A DNA stretch of 64,000 bases from Adiantum capillus-veneris (Eukaryota > Streptophyta > Polypodiopsida > Polypodiales > Pteridaceae). Made by a program: the position numbers and the translations under genes. A model generated the notes under the pieces. It was given only the letters and a program-made list of their open reading frames with translations, did not search any database and had not been told where the DNA came from. Below are positions 22,007 through 35,540 of this stretch, one piece after another (position 1 is the first letter of the stretch; each line of letters starts with the position of its first letter). The stretch is from assembly GCA_014529385.2 (NCBI GenBank), contig CM043945.1, forward strand, positions 151,131,741 through 151,195,740, read 5' to 3'.

Positions 22007-22011
22007 CCTAC
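22007..22011 (+). other. Target duplication CCTAC of tRNA-Asp-primed element
   Basis: CCTAC at 22007-22011 matches GTAGG at 28542-28546 in the opposite direction. These are the two copies of the site in Copia-1 where the gypsy-type element inserted. Confidence 0.8.
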
Positions 22012-22985
22012 TCTTGGGGGCAATTGTAGCATAACCTAATCAACCCAAGACCAACAAAATTATCAATCCTAGGATCGGCAACCCGGCTAGGGGCATGGAA
22101 GCATGAGCATAATTGGATGTATCGAATGAGAGGATTCAAGAGAATGCTCTTCCAATGCAATAGATATTAGCCATGGATCACTAACTATAATCACGCCATA
22201 ATCATCAATCAAGCATCACCTACACACATTAAGCCCACCAAAGTGCGACTTGCCATCATAGAGTAGAATCTCAAAGCGTACTCTTAACAAGCATACACTA
22301 ATTGCATTGGTGTTGGCCTCTCCAATCACCACATGCCAATCAAGGTACTTCATCAAAATCTACACACACAAGGTGAATGGTGCTTGAATTTCATCAAACC
22401 CATCCACACACAAGCAAACAGTAGGGTACATACACTAATCACAAGATTAAGAACCAACTTAACCAACCTAATTAGAGATGTTAAATATCACAAATTGAGT
22501 TCTCATAGAAGGATAGGAGTGGTCAATAAGCAAGAAGTCATCACACACACTCAAATCTAGAATAATGAGAAGGTGAAACTACTTCATGACATAATGAAAT
22601 ATAGAAGAATTAAGACTAATGAAGAAAGTAGAGATCAGATTAAGAAATGCTTCTCTAATTACAATGGATTAGCACTAGCCTTCTAAGCATGGGCATTAAG
22701 CTCAAGGCTAGGCCATCCATAAAGTGAACACTCATGAGAGAGCTCTCAAGAGTGGATGAATCCCCAAGAATGAAGCCTCTTTGCATAAAGGATTTCTTAT
22801 AAAGGCTTGCACCACAATCCTTTCTACTATGGGATTAAGTTGAGCCCTCTAGCTAGCATATACAATTTGGAATTCCCAATGAGCCCAAGACTTTATACAA
22901 TGTGGATAGGAAATATTGTGCACATCCATAACAAATCTCCAACTTGGTGCATAATCGATGTAAAATGTGCTAGCCGCTTCCAACA
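22012..22985 (-). repeat. LTR 1 (3' LTR) of tRNA-Asp-primed gypsy-type element
   Basis: About 974 bp. Read in reverse it starts TGTTGGAAGCGGC after a polypurine tract (AGGAAGGGGGGAA at 22986-22998) and ends in GGTTATGCTACAATTGC before the target duplication. It aligns over its full length with 28547-29512, in the opposite orientation. Confidence 0.82.
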
Positions 22986-24611
22986 TTCCCCCCTTCCTAA
23001 TTTGGCGCACGTCCTCGTGTATCGCTGAAGCAGGACACAGTGACATGGTAAAAAGCACGTCCATGGAAGAATGTTGAGCTGCAAAACATAAGAACAAGTC
23101 ATGAGTATCAAAGGCCAACAAGGATGAATAAAACATGAAGTGCAATGAAAAATCATGCAAAATGAACTTTTGCTTCTGTAAGATGGTCAATCATAGTAAA
23201 AAACTAAACAACATAAAGCAAAAACAACACCTAAACTATCCTAAAGATTAAACCACTTGAAATTATGCATGAAACACAAGCAATCAATTATGACCCTAGG
23301 CTAATGCAAGTTCATAATCCTACTAGCCTTAAAACTACATGACTAATCTTAATAAAGCATCCAAGTCTATCATGTCTACGGGCTATAAAAAAGCTCCTAA
23401 TCTATTAGCCCATTGTCACAGTTTTTTGAAGCTCACGGAAGTTTGTTTTGGTCATTCATAGAAAAAAGTAAAGCACAATACAAGGCTACTATCCCAAGGC
23501 AAGTCTAGCTACAACTCTCGGTTCCTTGAACCCTCAAGAAGGTGTTCCAAGAATCTACTAGCCTACCAAGGTGATGGCTAACCCCTGTCAGCCCAGGGCA
23601 TCAGTTTAGGGCCTTAACCAAGCGAGCCAAGGTGATTTCCCTCGCCTGCCAAGTGCCAATAAGGCGCTAGGCCTCACAAAGACACATAAATGTTCTTTTC
23701 ATGTGTCTAGTAGCATTTTTGCTACTTTTCTTGACACTTTTTTTGCTTCACTGTTTCATTTTTTAGCACTCTGTTTTAATGCTTCCATCATAAGAGGATT
23801 TATGGCAAATGGACTAAAGCACTAAAGCCTAATCGTAACCTTAGGTCACGTTAAAAATGAATGGAGTATTAAGACAATCACTAAGAGTCTAGGACTAATG
23901 AGAAATGATCCTACATTAACGTAAGGTCAAGGCCAATTACCTATGATTAGCACACATAAAACCAAATTTGTATTGAGTTAATATTCACAAAGCAAAGTGT
24001 TAAACTTTAGTATGCCTAGTTTTTGAAAATGAAGAACCATAGATTAGAAGCAAAATCACTTAATCCAAGCATAGAGAATGGAGAGATAAAAAAGAGAAAT
24101 ATCATGGAAGGATTTCACCTATTCATGCTCTTTTGAGCATCCTTGAGCAAAGCATCCACTTGGTAGAGAAGTCTTTTGATTCCTTTTATTTAAAGTCCAA
24201 GCTTCTTGAAGCATAGTGTAAACACAAGCTCCAAAATCCAATTATTGAAGACAAAAAAACACTCAAAAAACATTAATGAAAACCTAAAGCTAGGGTCTCA
24301 CATACCCAAATATACCAAAGGAAAAAAACCCAAAGGAAAAAAGTGCCTTTGGTTATGCACATGATGCTCTTTAGTAGCAAATCTATGCATACACAACAAA
24401 AATGAGAGATACTGCTTCTACATAAGCAAATATTGCAATGTTCAAACCTCTCATGCATGATAAAAAGTTGATTGATTTCTAGCTCAAATGAAATGTGCAA
24501 TTTAGATCAAGCTATGAGCTAGATAAGTTATGTATTATTTGTTTTGAAAGCGGGCATGGCTAAAAGGATTGTCCCAAGGGGAAATTTGCTACCTAGGATA
24601 AGAAAAACAAA
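22986..24611 (-). other. Non-coding stretch next to LTR 1
   Basis: The first bases are the polypurine tract and 3' internal end of the tRNA-Asp-primed element. Beyond about 23200 the sequence is AT-rich without recognisable coding. One breakpoint of the inversion must lie somewhere between here and 27356. Confidence 0.5.
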
Positions 24612-25470
24612 TTGAACATGGTACAATTGATTTTCCTCAAATCCTCTTCTCATTATTCTAATGTAGAAATAATACATACCAAAGCGGTTCATGAGTGCTG
24701 TATTAGGGCCCTTGTGTGGCAACCAACTTTTGGCCCATACGAGCTTGTGAGAATGCATGGCTCTATCCAAGGTCATAAGGTGAGAATCCTAGTAGATGAT
24801 GGATCGTCTCACAATCTCATCAACTACAAGTTAGTAGAACATCTCAATATGCCTTAGATGCCTAGTTTTCATCACTACAAGGTAGCATACCTCTTGAGAT
24901 CCAAGGGTATAAGATAGCCTTATATTTTCAAGTAATGAATATAGATAGAGCAGATGTGGTGTTAAGTCAAGAGTGGTTGTATGGGTTAGGATCATCATTA
25001 AATCGCAGCTATGAGCATAATAGTCTTTGAATATAATAGTGTGCACATGTTGTTGTTGAAAGAAAGAGATATGCCTTCCTCACCACTCATTTGTACAACC
25101 AAGCTTATGAAGCTCTTTTCTAATGATGAAATAGAAGAAGTCTTTTTGTGCTACTCTTTGTGTCATTTGTTATCAAATATTGATAATAATTCAATTATGA
25201 TTACAACCTATCAAAACAACAAGAAAATGTTGCTAATAAATTGAAGGAACTTTTGATTGAATACAAAGACACTTTTTCAAATTACTACCAACACATTTTG
25301 TGCAACATAAAATTATTTTTTTCAAGTAGTAAGCCTGTTAGCAAACCACCCTACAGAATGAGTCATTCTGAGGCTATTGAGGTGAAGCGTTAGCTTGCTA
25401 AATACCTTAGTAGGGGGTATATTCAACTTAGCTCTTCACCATGGGCATTTTGTCTCTTCTAACAAGCACC
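24612..25470 (+). pseudogene. Gypsy protease and reverse transcriptase remnant
   Basis: The frame at 24612-24857 reads VRILVDDGSSHNLINYKL, matching the gypsy aspartic protease core with DDG in place of DSG. After a degenerate stretch, 25330-25440 reads KPPYRMSHSEAIEVK and YLSRGYIQLSSSPWA, the start of gypsy reverse transcriptase. Frequent stops and shifts; the rest of reverse transcriptase is absent. Confidence 0.7.
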
Positions 25471-25479
25471 TTGGTGCAC

Positions 25480-25620
25480 TCGCATTTGTTGCATCTTTGA
25501 CATATGCTTTCATATCCATCAATAGTGTAGGCCACCAAAGCCCATTAAGAATTATTTCCTTACCCATTTTTTCAACGGATAAATGACCTCTGACCTGGAC
25601 TCACATGTGTTGGTCCAAGG
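25480..25620 (-). pseudogene. Gypsy integrase zinc-region fragment
   Basis: The minus strand reads KEIILNGLWWPTLLMDMKAYVK near 25500-25565, matching the GLWWP-type part of the gypsy integrase N-terminal region. It runs against the protease/RT remnant next to it, so two elements were joined or one was rearranged. Confidence 0.55.
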
Positions 25621-25837
25621 TGGGTAAATACTCACCTTCTGTTGTGCATATCCTTACATGTCCATCTCATTGTCTTCAATAGAGATTATTCAAAATTATC
25701 TCATAATTATGAGCCTTTGTCTCAATGTAACTTTGCTACGTTTTACTCTATTCCAATGTATTTGCTCCAATTTGGGTGCTATGATGACTTGAAAAATGGG
25801 TGCAAAATGTTTTAGCATGTTGACACTTTGTGACTTA

Positions 25838-25951
25838 CCCCATGAGAAATTATATGCTTATTGGGCCAATACACCCTTAGTATTATCAAGTGTACCCCAT
25901 GAGAAATTCTATACTTATTGGGCCAGTACACCCTTAGTCTCATCAAGTGTT
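25838..25951. repeat. 57-bp tandem duplication
   Basis: Units 25838-25894 and 25895-25951 begin CCCCATGAGAAATT and contain TATTGGGCCA and ACACCCTTAG. They differ at about seven positions. Confidence 0.85.
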
Positions 25952-26401
25952 GATATATTTTTTCTATTTCATTTTGTAATTTGATGCTCTGAAGATGTCC
26001 CATAGCTAGGTATGTTTGTCGTTGCCCTGGTTCAATGCATAGTCATAAGATTTATTCAACTCTCTGCTTATAGACATGGCCAACCAATATGGTTTCTCAA
26101 TTACCTTTAGATTGCACTCTATAGGTACATTCCCTAGTGCAAAATGAGAAATTCTCTTTTGAATTCTTCTAGGAACCATTTCTATATTGAAAGGATAGGA
26201 ATCAGGTAGGTTGTCTTGCTCGTTCTATAAACTTTTATCAAGGTGCCCCGTGCCATCATCAGTTACATCACACACATGGCCCTCCAACCCATTTTTTGGA
26301 TTTTTGATTTTTATTTTTTAATTTGGAATTTCTAGGCCCTAGTCTTACACTACCCAAAGGGCTTATTCGCAATCAAGAACATGTATGCAATACACATGCA
26401 A

Positions 26402-26490
26402 TACCATGTACGAGTGTGTACGGGTAGTGTGTGTACATGCAATACACATGCATGGGTTTAGACACTACCCATACACACTCGTACATGGTA
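26402..26490. repeat. Long inverted repeat (29-bp arms)
   Basis: TACCATGTACGAGTGTGTAC at 26402 starts an arm that pairs with 26462-26490 with one mismatch, around a 31-base loop. The loop repeats the motif GCAATACACATGCA found just before the left arm. Confidence 0.88.
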
Positions 26491-26518
26491 AGAACACCCT
26501 ATCTTTTTCACATGAGCG

Positions 26519-26552
26519 CACACACGCACACGCACATGCGCACGCGCGCACG

Positions 26553-26634
<82 letters not shown>
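26519..26634. repeat. (AC)n microsatellite with CG-rich start
   Basis: Begins as mixed AC/GC dinucleotides (26519-26564) and continues as pure AC to 26634. Confidence 0.95.
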
Positions 26635-26635
<1 letters not shown>

Positions 26636-26995
26636 GCATTGCACTTGAAATGTATGCATGCCTTTCACCATCGGCCATAAAAATTGTAACCCAACCATTT
26701 GGACCAACGACAATGAAGAAGATCAACATCAACATGGGAAGGACAAGTCAATGACAAATAAAGAACAACGACTTGAAAATGAACACAACTATGGAGAGGA
26801 AGACATTGAGAAACCCTTTAAAAAAATATATGAATGATATAATTTTTGTATTACCTTAGGAGCCTAGGATGAGTATTATTGAACCATGAGTGATAAATCC
26901 AGTATTATGAGAACCACCATGATGAATCGTGTACTACACTTAGATGTATCAGTACAGCTTAGGAGTACCCTATGACATGAAAACCATGAAAGCTT

Positions 26996-27356
26996 TGTAT
27001 GACCCTCAAATTTGGCTTAAGGGGTGATTGCCGGGGTAAGCCCAACTTTTGGCTCTGATGGGAAAGCCACCTAGCCACCTAGGAAGGATGAAATAGTGAC
27101 ATGGTCCAGTACTAAGAGGATGCAGTAGCACTCGCCAATGATTGTAAAGCACCAAGCCTATTTGAGAGGCTCCTTTTTTATGAGTCTTTGCACTTTGAAT
27201 CTTATCATTGTGTCTACACTCTACCTTTATGCTCTTGCTCTAAGTGCAACCCTAGCTCTAATCTATATTACTTTAACCCTAACACCATGGTGAGCGTGAT
27301 GTTACACCATAGCTTGCTAGCTCACCATTGAAGCTTGGAGAGCATGATCCGCTTCT
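26996..27356 (+). repeat. LTR fragment of chromodomain gypsy
   Basis: Shares GGGTAAGCCCA-like, CTTTGCACTTTGAA and CATTGTGTCTACACT segments with the LTR at 58196-58569, in the same order. It is cut at the right, where it joins integrase sequence directly. Confidence 0.6.
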
Positions 27357-27896
27357 TTTCAAATCTAAGCATGAGTACAATTGATCATCCTCAAATTGAT
27401 GTTCAAATTGAAAGGGTTAATCAAATCCTAGAAGATACGCTACTAGCATATGTAAGTAAACGACAAACTAATTGGGAAGAGTACTTCCCTAAAGTAGAGT
27501 TTGTATATAATAGTGATAAGAACTCTTCAACTGGATATAGTCCATTTATGTTAATGTATGGGTTTTAGCGTAGGGCTCCTTATGTCGTAGGATTGCAAAA
27601 GAAAAAAGTTCAGGCAGGTAAAGACTATTTAAAAGATATCAATGAAATACTTATACTTGCTAAATACAATTAAAAAAAAGGCTCAAGACAAAGCAAGGAA
27701 ATATGATTTATAAAGAAGACCTCTTACCTTTGAGGAAGGGAGCAAGTCTGTTAGACTGTGCATGAAAAGTCTAAAACTATGAAGATGGGACTATGTTTAA
27801 AATTATCACCAAAGTATTGTGGACCTTTCACAATACAAAAGAGCGTTAGAGATATGGCTTACAAACTTCAATTACCAGAGAAGTGGCATACATCCA
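27357..27896 (+). pseudogene. Gypsy integrase C-terminal remnant
   Basis: Reads IDHPQIDVQIERVNQILED, then NSSTGYSPFMLMYGF, and after a degenerate stretch LSPKYCGPFTIQK and YKLQLPEKWH up to 27896. This is the core end and C-terminal domain of gypsy integrase. It stops exactly at the outer end of the inverted Copia-1 3' LTR. The next expected residues, FHVSIL, are found across the gap at 18404 on the minus strand, so both pieces once formed one element. Confidence 0.75.
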
Positions 27897-28125
27897 TGTT
27901 AAAATTAGGGTTGCAGGGAAACATACACAGCTTGGAGAAGACAAAGGAAGCTCAAGGTGCACAATAGAGAGTGTCTTACTTTGGATGCAATGGAAAGATA
28001 AGATAGCCCTAGAGTCATGGGCGTATATACAATGCATGGGGGGAAAACCTTCCTAGTGAGGGAAAAAATGCCCCGACGGTCCTAAGTGTGTTCATACACA
28101 TCAATATTACATGTATATGGTAACA
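27897..28125 (-). repeat. 3' LTR of Copia-1 (inverted)
   Basis: 229 bp, minus strand, from TGTTACCATATACATG (28125 side) to TTTTAACA (27897 side). It is preceded by the polypurine tract CCAGGGGGAATT on that strand. The outer flank ATCCA (27892-27896) pairs with TAGAT at 18400 with one difference. Confidence 0.88.
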
Positions 28126-28541
28126 AATTCCCCCTGGCAATGATGCTATGAACAAGAGCTGGCACATAGAGTATAGGGAAGTGTCATGCTTTGAGGACAT
28201 GATCGGTCCACCAAGGGGAGCAAGCCCAAAGCTTTGTTGAAAGCTTTGAACTTCTCACAAGACAATGCCTTTGTGAAAAGATCTGCAAGGTCGTCCTGTG
28301 GTGTTGGCACATAAGCCAAGTTGATCTCTCCTACTGAGAATCTCTCCCTGACATAGTGATAATGCACATCAATGTGCTTTGTGCGAGCATGAAAAATTGG
28401 GTTCCTTGCGACTACCAATGCACTTTGATTGTCAATGTAGATGATGTTGGTAGTGTCCTGTCCAACACGCAAATTAGCCATAAGGTGTTTGAGCCATACA
28501 CACTCAGCCATAGCTCAGCCTCACAACTAGAGGTGGCCATA
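28126..28541 (-). pseudogene. Copia-1 RNase H end (inverted)
   Basis: The minus-strand frame 28511-28146 is 121 residues long and well conserved: MAECVWLKHLMANL, then NPIFHARTKHIDVHYHYVRE, then DDLADLFTKALS. This is the C-terminal RNase H of copia pol and continues the sequence broken at 22006. A stop interrupts the part just upstream (SCEAE at about 28520). Confidence 0.88.
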
Positions 28542-28546
28542 GTAGG

Positions 28547-29512
28547 TGTTAGCGGCAACGACTAACACATGTTACACTGATCCACCAAGTTGGAGATTTG
28601 CTATGGATGTGCACAATATTTCCTATCCACATTGTATAAAGTCTTGGGCTCATTGGGAGTTCCAGATTGTATCTGCTAGCTAGAGGGCTCAACTTTATCC
28701 CATAGTAGAAAGGATTGTGGTGCAAGCCTTTATAAGAAAGCCTTTATGCAAAGAGGCTTCATTCTTGAGGATGCATTCTTGAGTATCCACTCCTGAGAGC
28801 TCTCTCTTGAGTGTTCACTTTATGGATGGCCTAGCCTAGAGCTTAATGCCCATGCTTAGAAGGCTGGTGCTAATCCATTGAATTAGAGAAGCATTTCTTA
28901 ATCTAATCTCAACTCTCTTCATTAGTTTTAATTCTTCTCTATTCCATTATGTCATGACGTAGTTTCACCTTCTCATTATTCTGGATTTGAGTGTGTGTGA
29001 TGACCTCTTGCTTATTGACCACTCCTATCCTTCTATGAGCACTCAATTTTTGATATTTAACATCTCTAATTAGGTTGATTAATTTGGTTCTTAATCTTGT
29101 GATTAGTGTATGTGCCCTATTGTTTGCTTGTGTGTGGATGTGTTTAATGATTCACCTTGTGTGTGTAGCTTTTGATGAAGTACCCTAATTAACATGTGAT
29201 GATTGGAGAGGCCAACACCAATGCAATTAGTGTGTGCTTGTTAAGAGTGTGCTTTGAGATTCTAGTCTATGGCAAGTCAGACTTTGGTGGGCTTAATGTG
29301 TGTAGGTGATGCTTGATTGATGATTATGGTGTGATTAGAGTTAGTGATTCATGGTTAATCTCTATTGCATTGGAAGAGAATTCTCTTGAATCCTCTCATT
29401 TGATACATCCAATGATGCTTATGCTTCCATGCCCTAAATGGATTGATGATCCTAGGATTGATAATTTTGTTGGTCTTGGGTTGATTAGGTTATGCTACGA
29501 TTGCTCCCAACA
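28547..29512 (+). repeat. LTR 2 (5' LTR) of tRNA-Asp-primed gypsy-type element
   Basis: 966 bp from TGTTAGCGGCAACGAC to TTGCTCCCAACA. It is the direct partner of the inverted LTR 1 at 22012-22985, including the shared AAGTCTTGGGCTCATTGGGA. It is followed two bases later by a primer-binding site. Confidence 0.85.
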
Positions 29513-29514
29513 TT

Positions 29515-29534
29515 TGGTGCCGTTGCTGGGGATC
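29515..29534 (+). other. Primer-binding site (tRNA-Asp type)
   Basis: TGGTGCCGTTGCTGGGGATC differs at two positions from the complement of plant tRNA-Asp 3' ends, the primer used by many Tat/Athila-like gypsy elements. Confidence 0.8.
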
Positions 29535-31971
29535 AATAACCTAAGCTAGGAGTAGAGGATATTTAGAATAGAGTAATTTTCACTACAAATTTCATCGGTT
29601 TTGACTGTGTGTAACTCAATTTTGGTTTGATTTGATGATGTTTGTGCAAGTAATTGAAACTAATTTTTGAGTTATGAATAGCCCAAACCCCAATTTCACC
29701 CCCAAGTTCACTAATTTCTCACTAACCATTACTAACTTTGCTTCATTTTCATGCTAATTGTACTAATTCCATGCTAATTTTTACTAATTCTTGACTAACT
29801 TTGCTACCCTAACCACTAATATTTAAAGTGTAAATGTATATTTAATCCCCTTACAAGAGGTGGAATCGACAATTTTATCAAGCTTCTTTGTGCTAATCCA
29901 TTCCTAATCTATTGATTTGAGTGGTTGATTTTTGGCCTACAATGGTCAATTTTTGGGTCAAAATTGGAAGAGCCACACATGTGTGTACATGGTGGAATTG
30001 TCGCGTGGAGTAAGGATTAGCTTGGATGCAATCGATTGTAAGTGTATTGGCCTACTCCATTCAATTTTTGAGTGATTTAAATTGATTCCAATTTGTTGCT
30101 AAAATTAGGTGTGTATTTCAATTGACATACTTTGAGAGCCTAATTTGATTGTTTTCGAATGAAATTGATGGTCAATTTTGACTAATGAATGATGTGTGTG
30201 TGTGTCAAGATTAAGCTTGATTTGGAATAAGAATTCATGTGTGTGCATAAATATCATTGTGTGTGTAATGCACCAAAGATGGAAAAAAACTGCCATAAAA
30301 TTCAAATGTGTGTGCATCTAATATGATTGTATGCCTGCATAGAAATTGATAAAATTGATGATATGTGAATGTGAAATTATGTAAGTGATGTGTATGTTAG
30401 GCTAATTCAATCATTGGATAAGCCTAAATGCCAAAAAATTGGGCAAAATTGGAGTGTGTGAGCCCATCCAAAATCACTTGATTTTCAATGATTGATGGTC
30501 AATTGGGGCACCCAAATGCTTTTTGGTTGTGAAATGTGCATGAAAATTGTGTGCAATCATTAGGTGTAAGCCTAAGTGCATTTCCAATTGAGCCAAATTT
30601 GAACTTTTGTGCTTAATTTTTGAGTGTGTGCATTGCTTGATTGGGTCAAAATATTGTTAATTTTTTAAAAATTAAGCATGCATGCATTCATTTATGCTTG
30701 ATCGAGTTTGATTTTAGCATTGCAAACAATGAGAAATTGATGGATTATTTGCATTAAATTTTGATCTAAATTTGGGTGTGTATGCCAATCAATGGCATGT
30801 GCAAGCCAATATGTGAATGAATAATTGGTAATTTTTATTAATTATGATGATGATTTTGCCAAATAGTGGATGTGTGTAACACAAATTGGCTTAGAGGATT
30901 GAAATAGATAACTCAATTGAGGTTCAATTGTGGAAATTTGTAGTGAATTGCCATTCTAATGATTAATCAAGGTGATGAACATGGCAATGATGCTTCATTT
31001 GTGTGCGTAATTGTGACCTAAATTCACTCTTCTGTAGCCATACAAACCAAGATGACATATCCACTAGGATTTGGATGATTAGGGCGTTTAAATATGAGAA
31101 ATTGATTTTGCGATGATAGTTAATCAGGTTCAAGATGGCCAATGAGGATTGGGTCATTCATTTTGTGCGTATGCAATCCCCTATTAATGGATTTGAAACC
31201 AATCCTTGTGCATTAATTCTTTCAACTCAAAGCTTATGCTTGCTCAATTAAGTTCCAATTGACAGATGGGTAATTGACTAAAGGTTTTGCATAATGTGTA
31301 TGCCTACATAAACCACATTCATATGTGTCTGTACAAGACCCAAGTATGTGTAAAAGAGAATCAATTGGAAGGAAAATAGAGTTCTTATGCATGCATTAAT
31401 TTTAAATAACGTGAGTGTTCAACCAAGCACAAACATGAAGCAAATTAATGAATGGGATCTTCACCAATTTTATGTACGCTTGTTGATCAAATTGAGTGTT
31501 ATGCCTTATTGGATGATGTTTAAGCCCAATGGGATGTTAAAAATGAGAATGTTTCTATGGATGTTAAACCACTTATTGGATTATGAGCCAATTCTCAAGC
31601 ATATTATAAAAATTTTCAGTAATGATCATTGGTTCTATCAAATATAAGAGGTTTGGCTTGAAATAGATTCACGGATAGCCCACATGACCAAAGTATGATA
31701 AAAACCGGTCTACATTTCTTCACTCCATTCATGGGCTCACACCCCTTGACACAATAGTTTTTAGCTCTCCTACTTGTCACAATGTGGGGTTGATCCCCTG
31801 TTGTCCTTATCCCCTAAGAGTATGACATATCCTACCCATGCACACCATGGATCTCGTTGGGGGAATGAGCACTTATTGAGTTGTTAATAAAAAGAAGAAG
31901 AAAATATATAAAAATTTGTACCGCCTTGCTCCTCGGCTCTCTCACTTGCGGTGTAGCTTGCAATGACCTCA

Positions 31972-32322
<351 letters not shown>

Positions 32323-32385
32323 ATTGTTGGGGTCTGTAACGCTCCCATGTTTGACAGGTTTCAATTTTTGTCGTAACCATCAGAA

Positions 32386-32388
<3 letters not shown>

Positions 32389-32463
<75 letters not shown>
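32389..32463. repeat. (AC)n microsatellite
   Basis: About 37 uninterrupted AC units, 70 bp after the duplicated compound microsatellite. Confidence 0.95.
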
Positions 32464-32465
<2 letters not shown>

Positions 32466-35400
32466 ACACATACATTACCTCGAGCCTCGAGACTCTCTTG
32501 CTTTCTCTCTCGACTCCCGAGTCTCTCCTGCTAGACTTGCCCTACCCGGACTGCCGACACATAACAAAAATTGAAAAAAATAAAACATGACTTTTAAAAA
32601 AATAAAAAATAGAAAATAAAAATTAAGGATAGATTCCCACCCGCCTATGCCATTGAAAAAATTCCAAGAACATACCATCAAAACTCAAGTGACCATTGGA
32701 GGGCTCACATTGTTTGAGACAATCCGATAAGCTTGCAAATTTTGGATTCAAAATGGGCGGCCGACTGTGAGAGTTGTGCTTCGTGAAAAAAATTGCTTAT
32801 TTTGAAATCCAATTATCAAATGCCTATTATGTGCTTGTTGAATTGTCAAAATCAAGCTCAAAAATGACAAAATTTGTCACAATATATGTTCTCTTCCTCC
32901 GACTTGCTTTGCATGATAAATTCGGCTAATGAGAGCATAAGAGATCAAATTTGTGCATTTCATGGCAATGATTTGTAACATTTTCTCATGGAATGTGTTA
33001 ACAAGGTAAGATTTGTGATAGCTATGATCGTTTTAGTGTTTGGGTTATATCCAAAACTTTTAGCACTAAAAAATGAACATGATTTTTGAAGGTTGCATAA
33101 GCCATCAAAGGGGATAAGTATTATTAATTTGAAAATTTGGCTATCAAGAGCCATGCGTCACGAGTTGCAAACATCTTGAATGCGTTATTTTTCTTACTCC
33201 AGTTTGCTATGTATGAGTAACATTGTGAGCATCGAATTGTGTGATGATTGTGTGAGCATTTCAATGCCTAAACGAACTTCATTGCACATGTGTCTTTGGC
33301 TTTTGCACTCTTCTAATGCTCGATTTGTACAGTTTCATTGACTTCAAAGATAAATTCTTTGTGATATACATGTGGCTTTCACTTTTTAGAGCGACAATTG
33401 ACTAGTGCATTGATGCTTGGTTGAGGCACTTTGTGCTTGGGCTTGGCATTGATTGTGCATTTTAAGTGCTTGATTTGATTGCAAAATCATTACATAGCCC
33501 TAAAATTGAGCTTGTTCAAAGGGCTAAAACAACATTTTTGGGTTTGTGATTGATCTTGAATTGTTTTAGTGCTTGTATCTGGATGATCATATGCTCAACA
33601 ACACTAATGATCAAATTGTTTTTGAAGGGTTGTGGCAAGGTTGGGATTCCATTGTAGATACGGGATGTTGGCATTGCAATGTATTGCAATATGTGGCTAT
33701 TTAGAGCCATTTGATTTCATTTGACTCAAGTTGTATACATTCTAGCTCTAAGTTTTGTCCAAATACAATTTTTTCCATTTGATCTAGTGTAGACAACTTA
33801 TTTTGAAAGCTTTCAAGTACAAAATTTCGCTATTGAGATCCATTCACTTTCATTCCATCAAAAGTTGTAGTTATCTCTAGCTCATAGCTTGCTTTAAAAT
33901 TGTAAAATTTCATGTGAGCTAGTTGTTAGCCAACTTTTTTGGAGAGCTTTAGAAATGTAAATTTGGTTTTCAAGAGCCACTTACTTTTATAAAAAATTCC
34001 AAGGTAGCCCATGTGTGTGGTATGACACTCTTCTCCTTGAGTGATATTCACCAATTATAGGCTTTATCTTTTAACTTCAACCTAGTTTGCAATTGCATCC
34101 AAAGTTTGACAAAGATCATGAATATCATCCCATTTACTGAGGAAGATATTTATTGTATCTTTGTTGTGTTCTTTGTCCTCCCCTTGAAACATCAATGGTT
34201 CTGTGTTTTTCAACAACTCATCCACCACTTTTTGAGGAGAATTGGTAGTGGATCTAGATTGGAGCCTTGCTCCGATATGCCAAAGATTGGATTTTCAAGC
34301 CTAGAGCCCAAAAAAATGCTAGGCTACTCAGTTAAAAGTGACATTCTCATATGGACGTGCAAAATTCATTTCCAAAACAAACATGCATGCTTGCAATGCT
34401 CTAAATTATTGCAAATCAAGTAGGTCTATACTGTCATCTATGCTAGATGTCATGCAGGTACCATCCATGAGAGTATCTTGCTACAGTGAAAATGGTAGGC
34501 CTAACGAGTGTAAGATTTTCAAAATAATAAATATTATGTATATCTATGTCTAAATCCATCCTGTAGCGCTATCTTAACGAGAAAAAAATGAATGCCTAGT
34601 ATAAAATAACACCTTGTGAAGCTTTTCTAAGTTGAAGTAGTCATGCAAATGAGCAACAACAAACCAGGGAGATCATTTGGCCGTGCCAAATCAAATCCCA
34701 AACTAAGATGCCTTGTAAATGGAAGCATCTTTGATGCCAATCCCAATTCCATAATTTCTTCAAAAGATCACTTCAGATAGCAATTAGAATCTATACTAGC
34801 CTTGATTGCCCAAAATTTAAAGATTTGTTAAAAATTTCACTTCCAAAAAATGGTGTATTCAAGGCCGTGCCTTGATTACTTTTGAGCCGAACCTTGTTGG
34901 CTTGACATGTGTGTGTCCTTGGAAAGATTCTCTACATATAAAACTTGGTTTAATTTCTTGTTTTTAAAAAAATTGCAAAAAAGTTTTCTCAGTTTACTCA
35001 TGATTGGAGTCGTGATTCCACCTCTTTTCTTGGCTTTGTCATGGCTCGGAACCAAATTTTAATGGTAATTGGCCTTTGAGTGTGAAATCAAAGGACTCTC
35101 TACACATGGTGATGGCAGGCTACAACAATCCGCAAGCAAGAGAGATACATGGCATAGACGAGCTTGACTTGCAGTGCTGCAAAGATGAGAATTCCCCCTC
35201 ACCTCTATGTGCACCTGACAAGCCCTTCCCTAATTTATTTTGTGCAAGTCATAAAACTCGGCTGTGTGTGTAAGAGAGACTACACATGCACCTTCGTTTG
35301 TGAGAATTGTTTCAACCTTCTTCTCCATGGCTTCTCCCACCACACTTTGCATGCACCCTTGTTCTAGTTTCCCACTGGGGGCCTTGGCCTCACAGATGGA

Positions 35401-35540
35401 GATGTGAGAATGGACACGAATCCATGAAGGGGTGTTGTTAAGGGGGGATGGTATGAACAAGTAGAAAGAGGGTTAGGGGAACACATTTTGGGATGCACTT
35501 GTTACGGCATTAGCCGCACATGCGGTCCTGCGGTCCTTTG

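Noticed and set aside
25812-26003. Minus-strand 63-codon frame as gypsy RNase H
   Set aside because: It mostly reads through the 57-bp tandem duplication and no RNase H motif could be supported.
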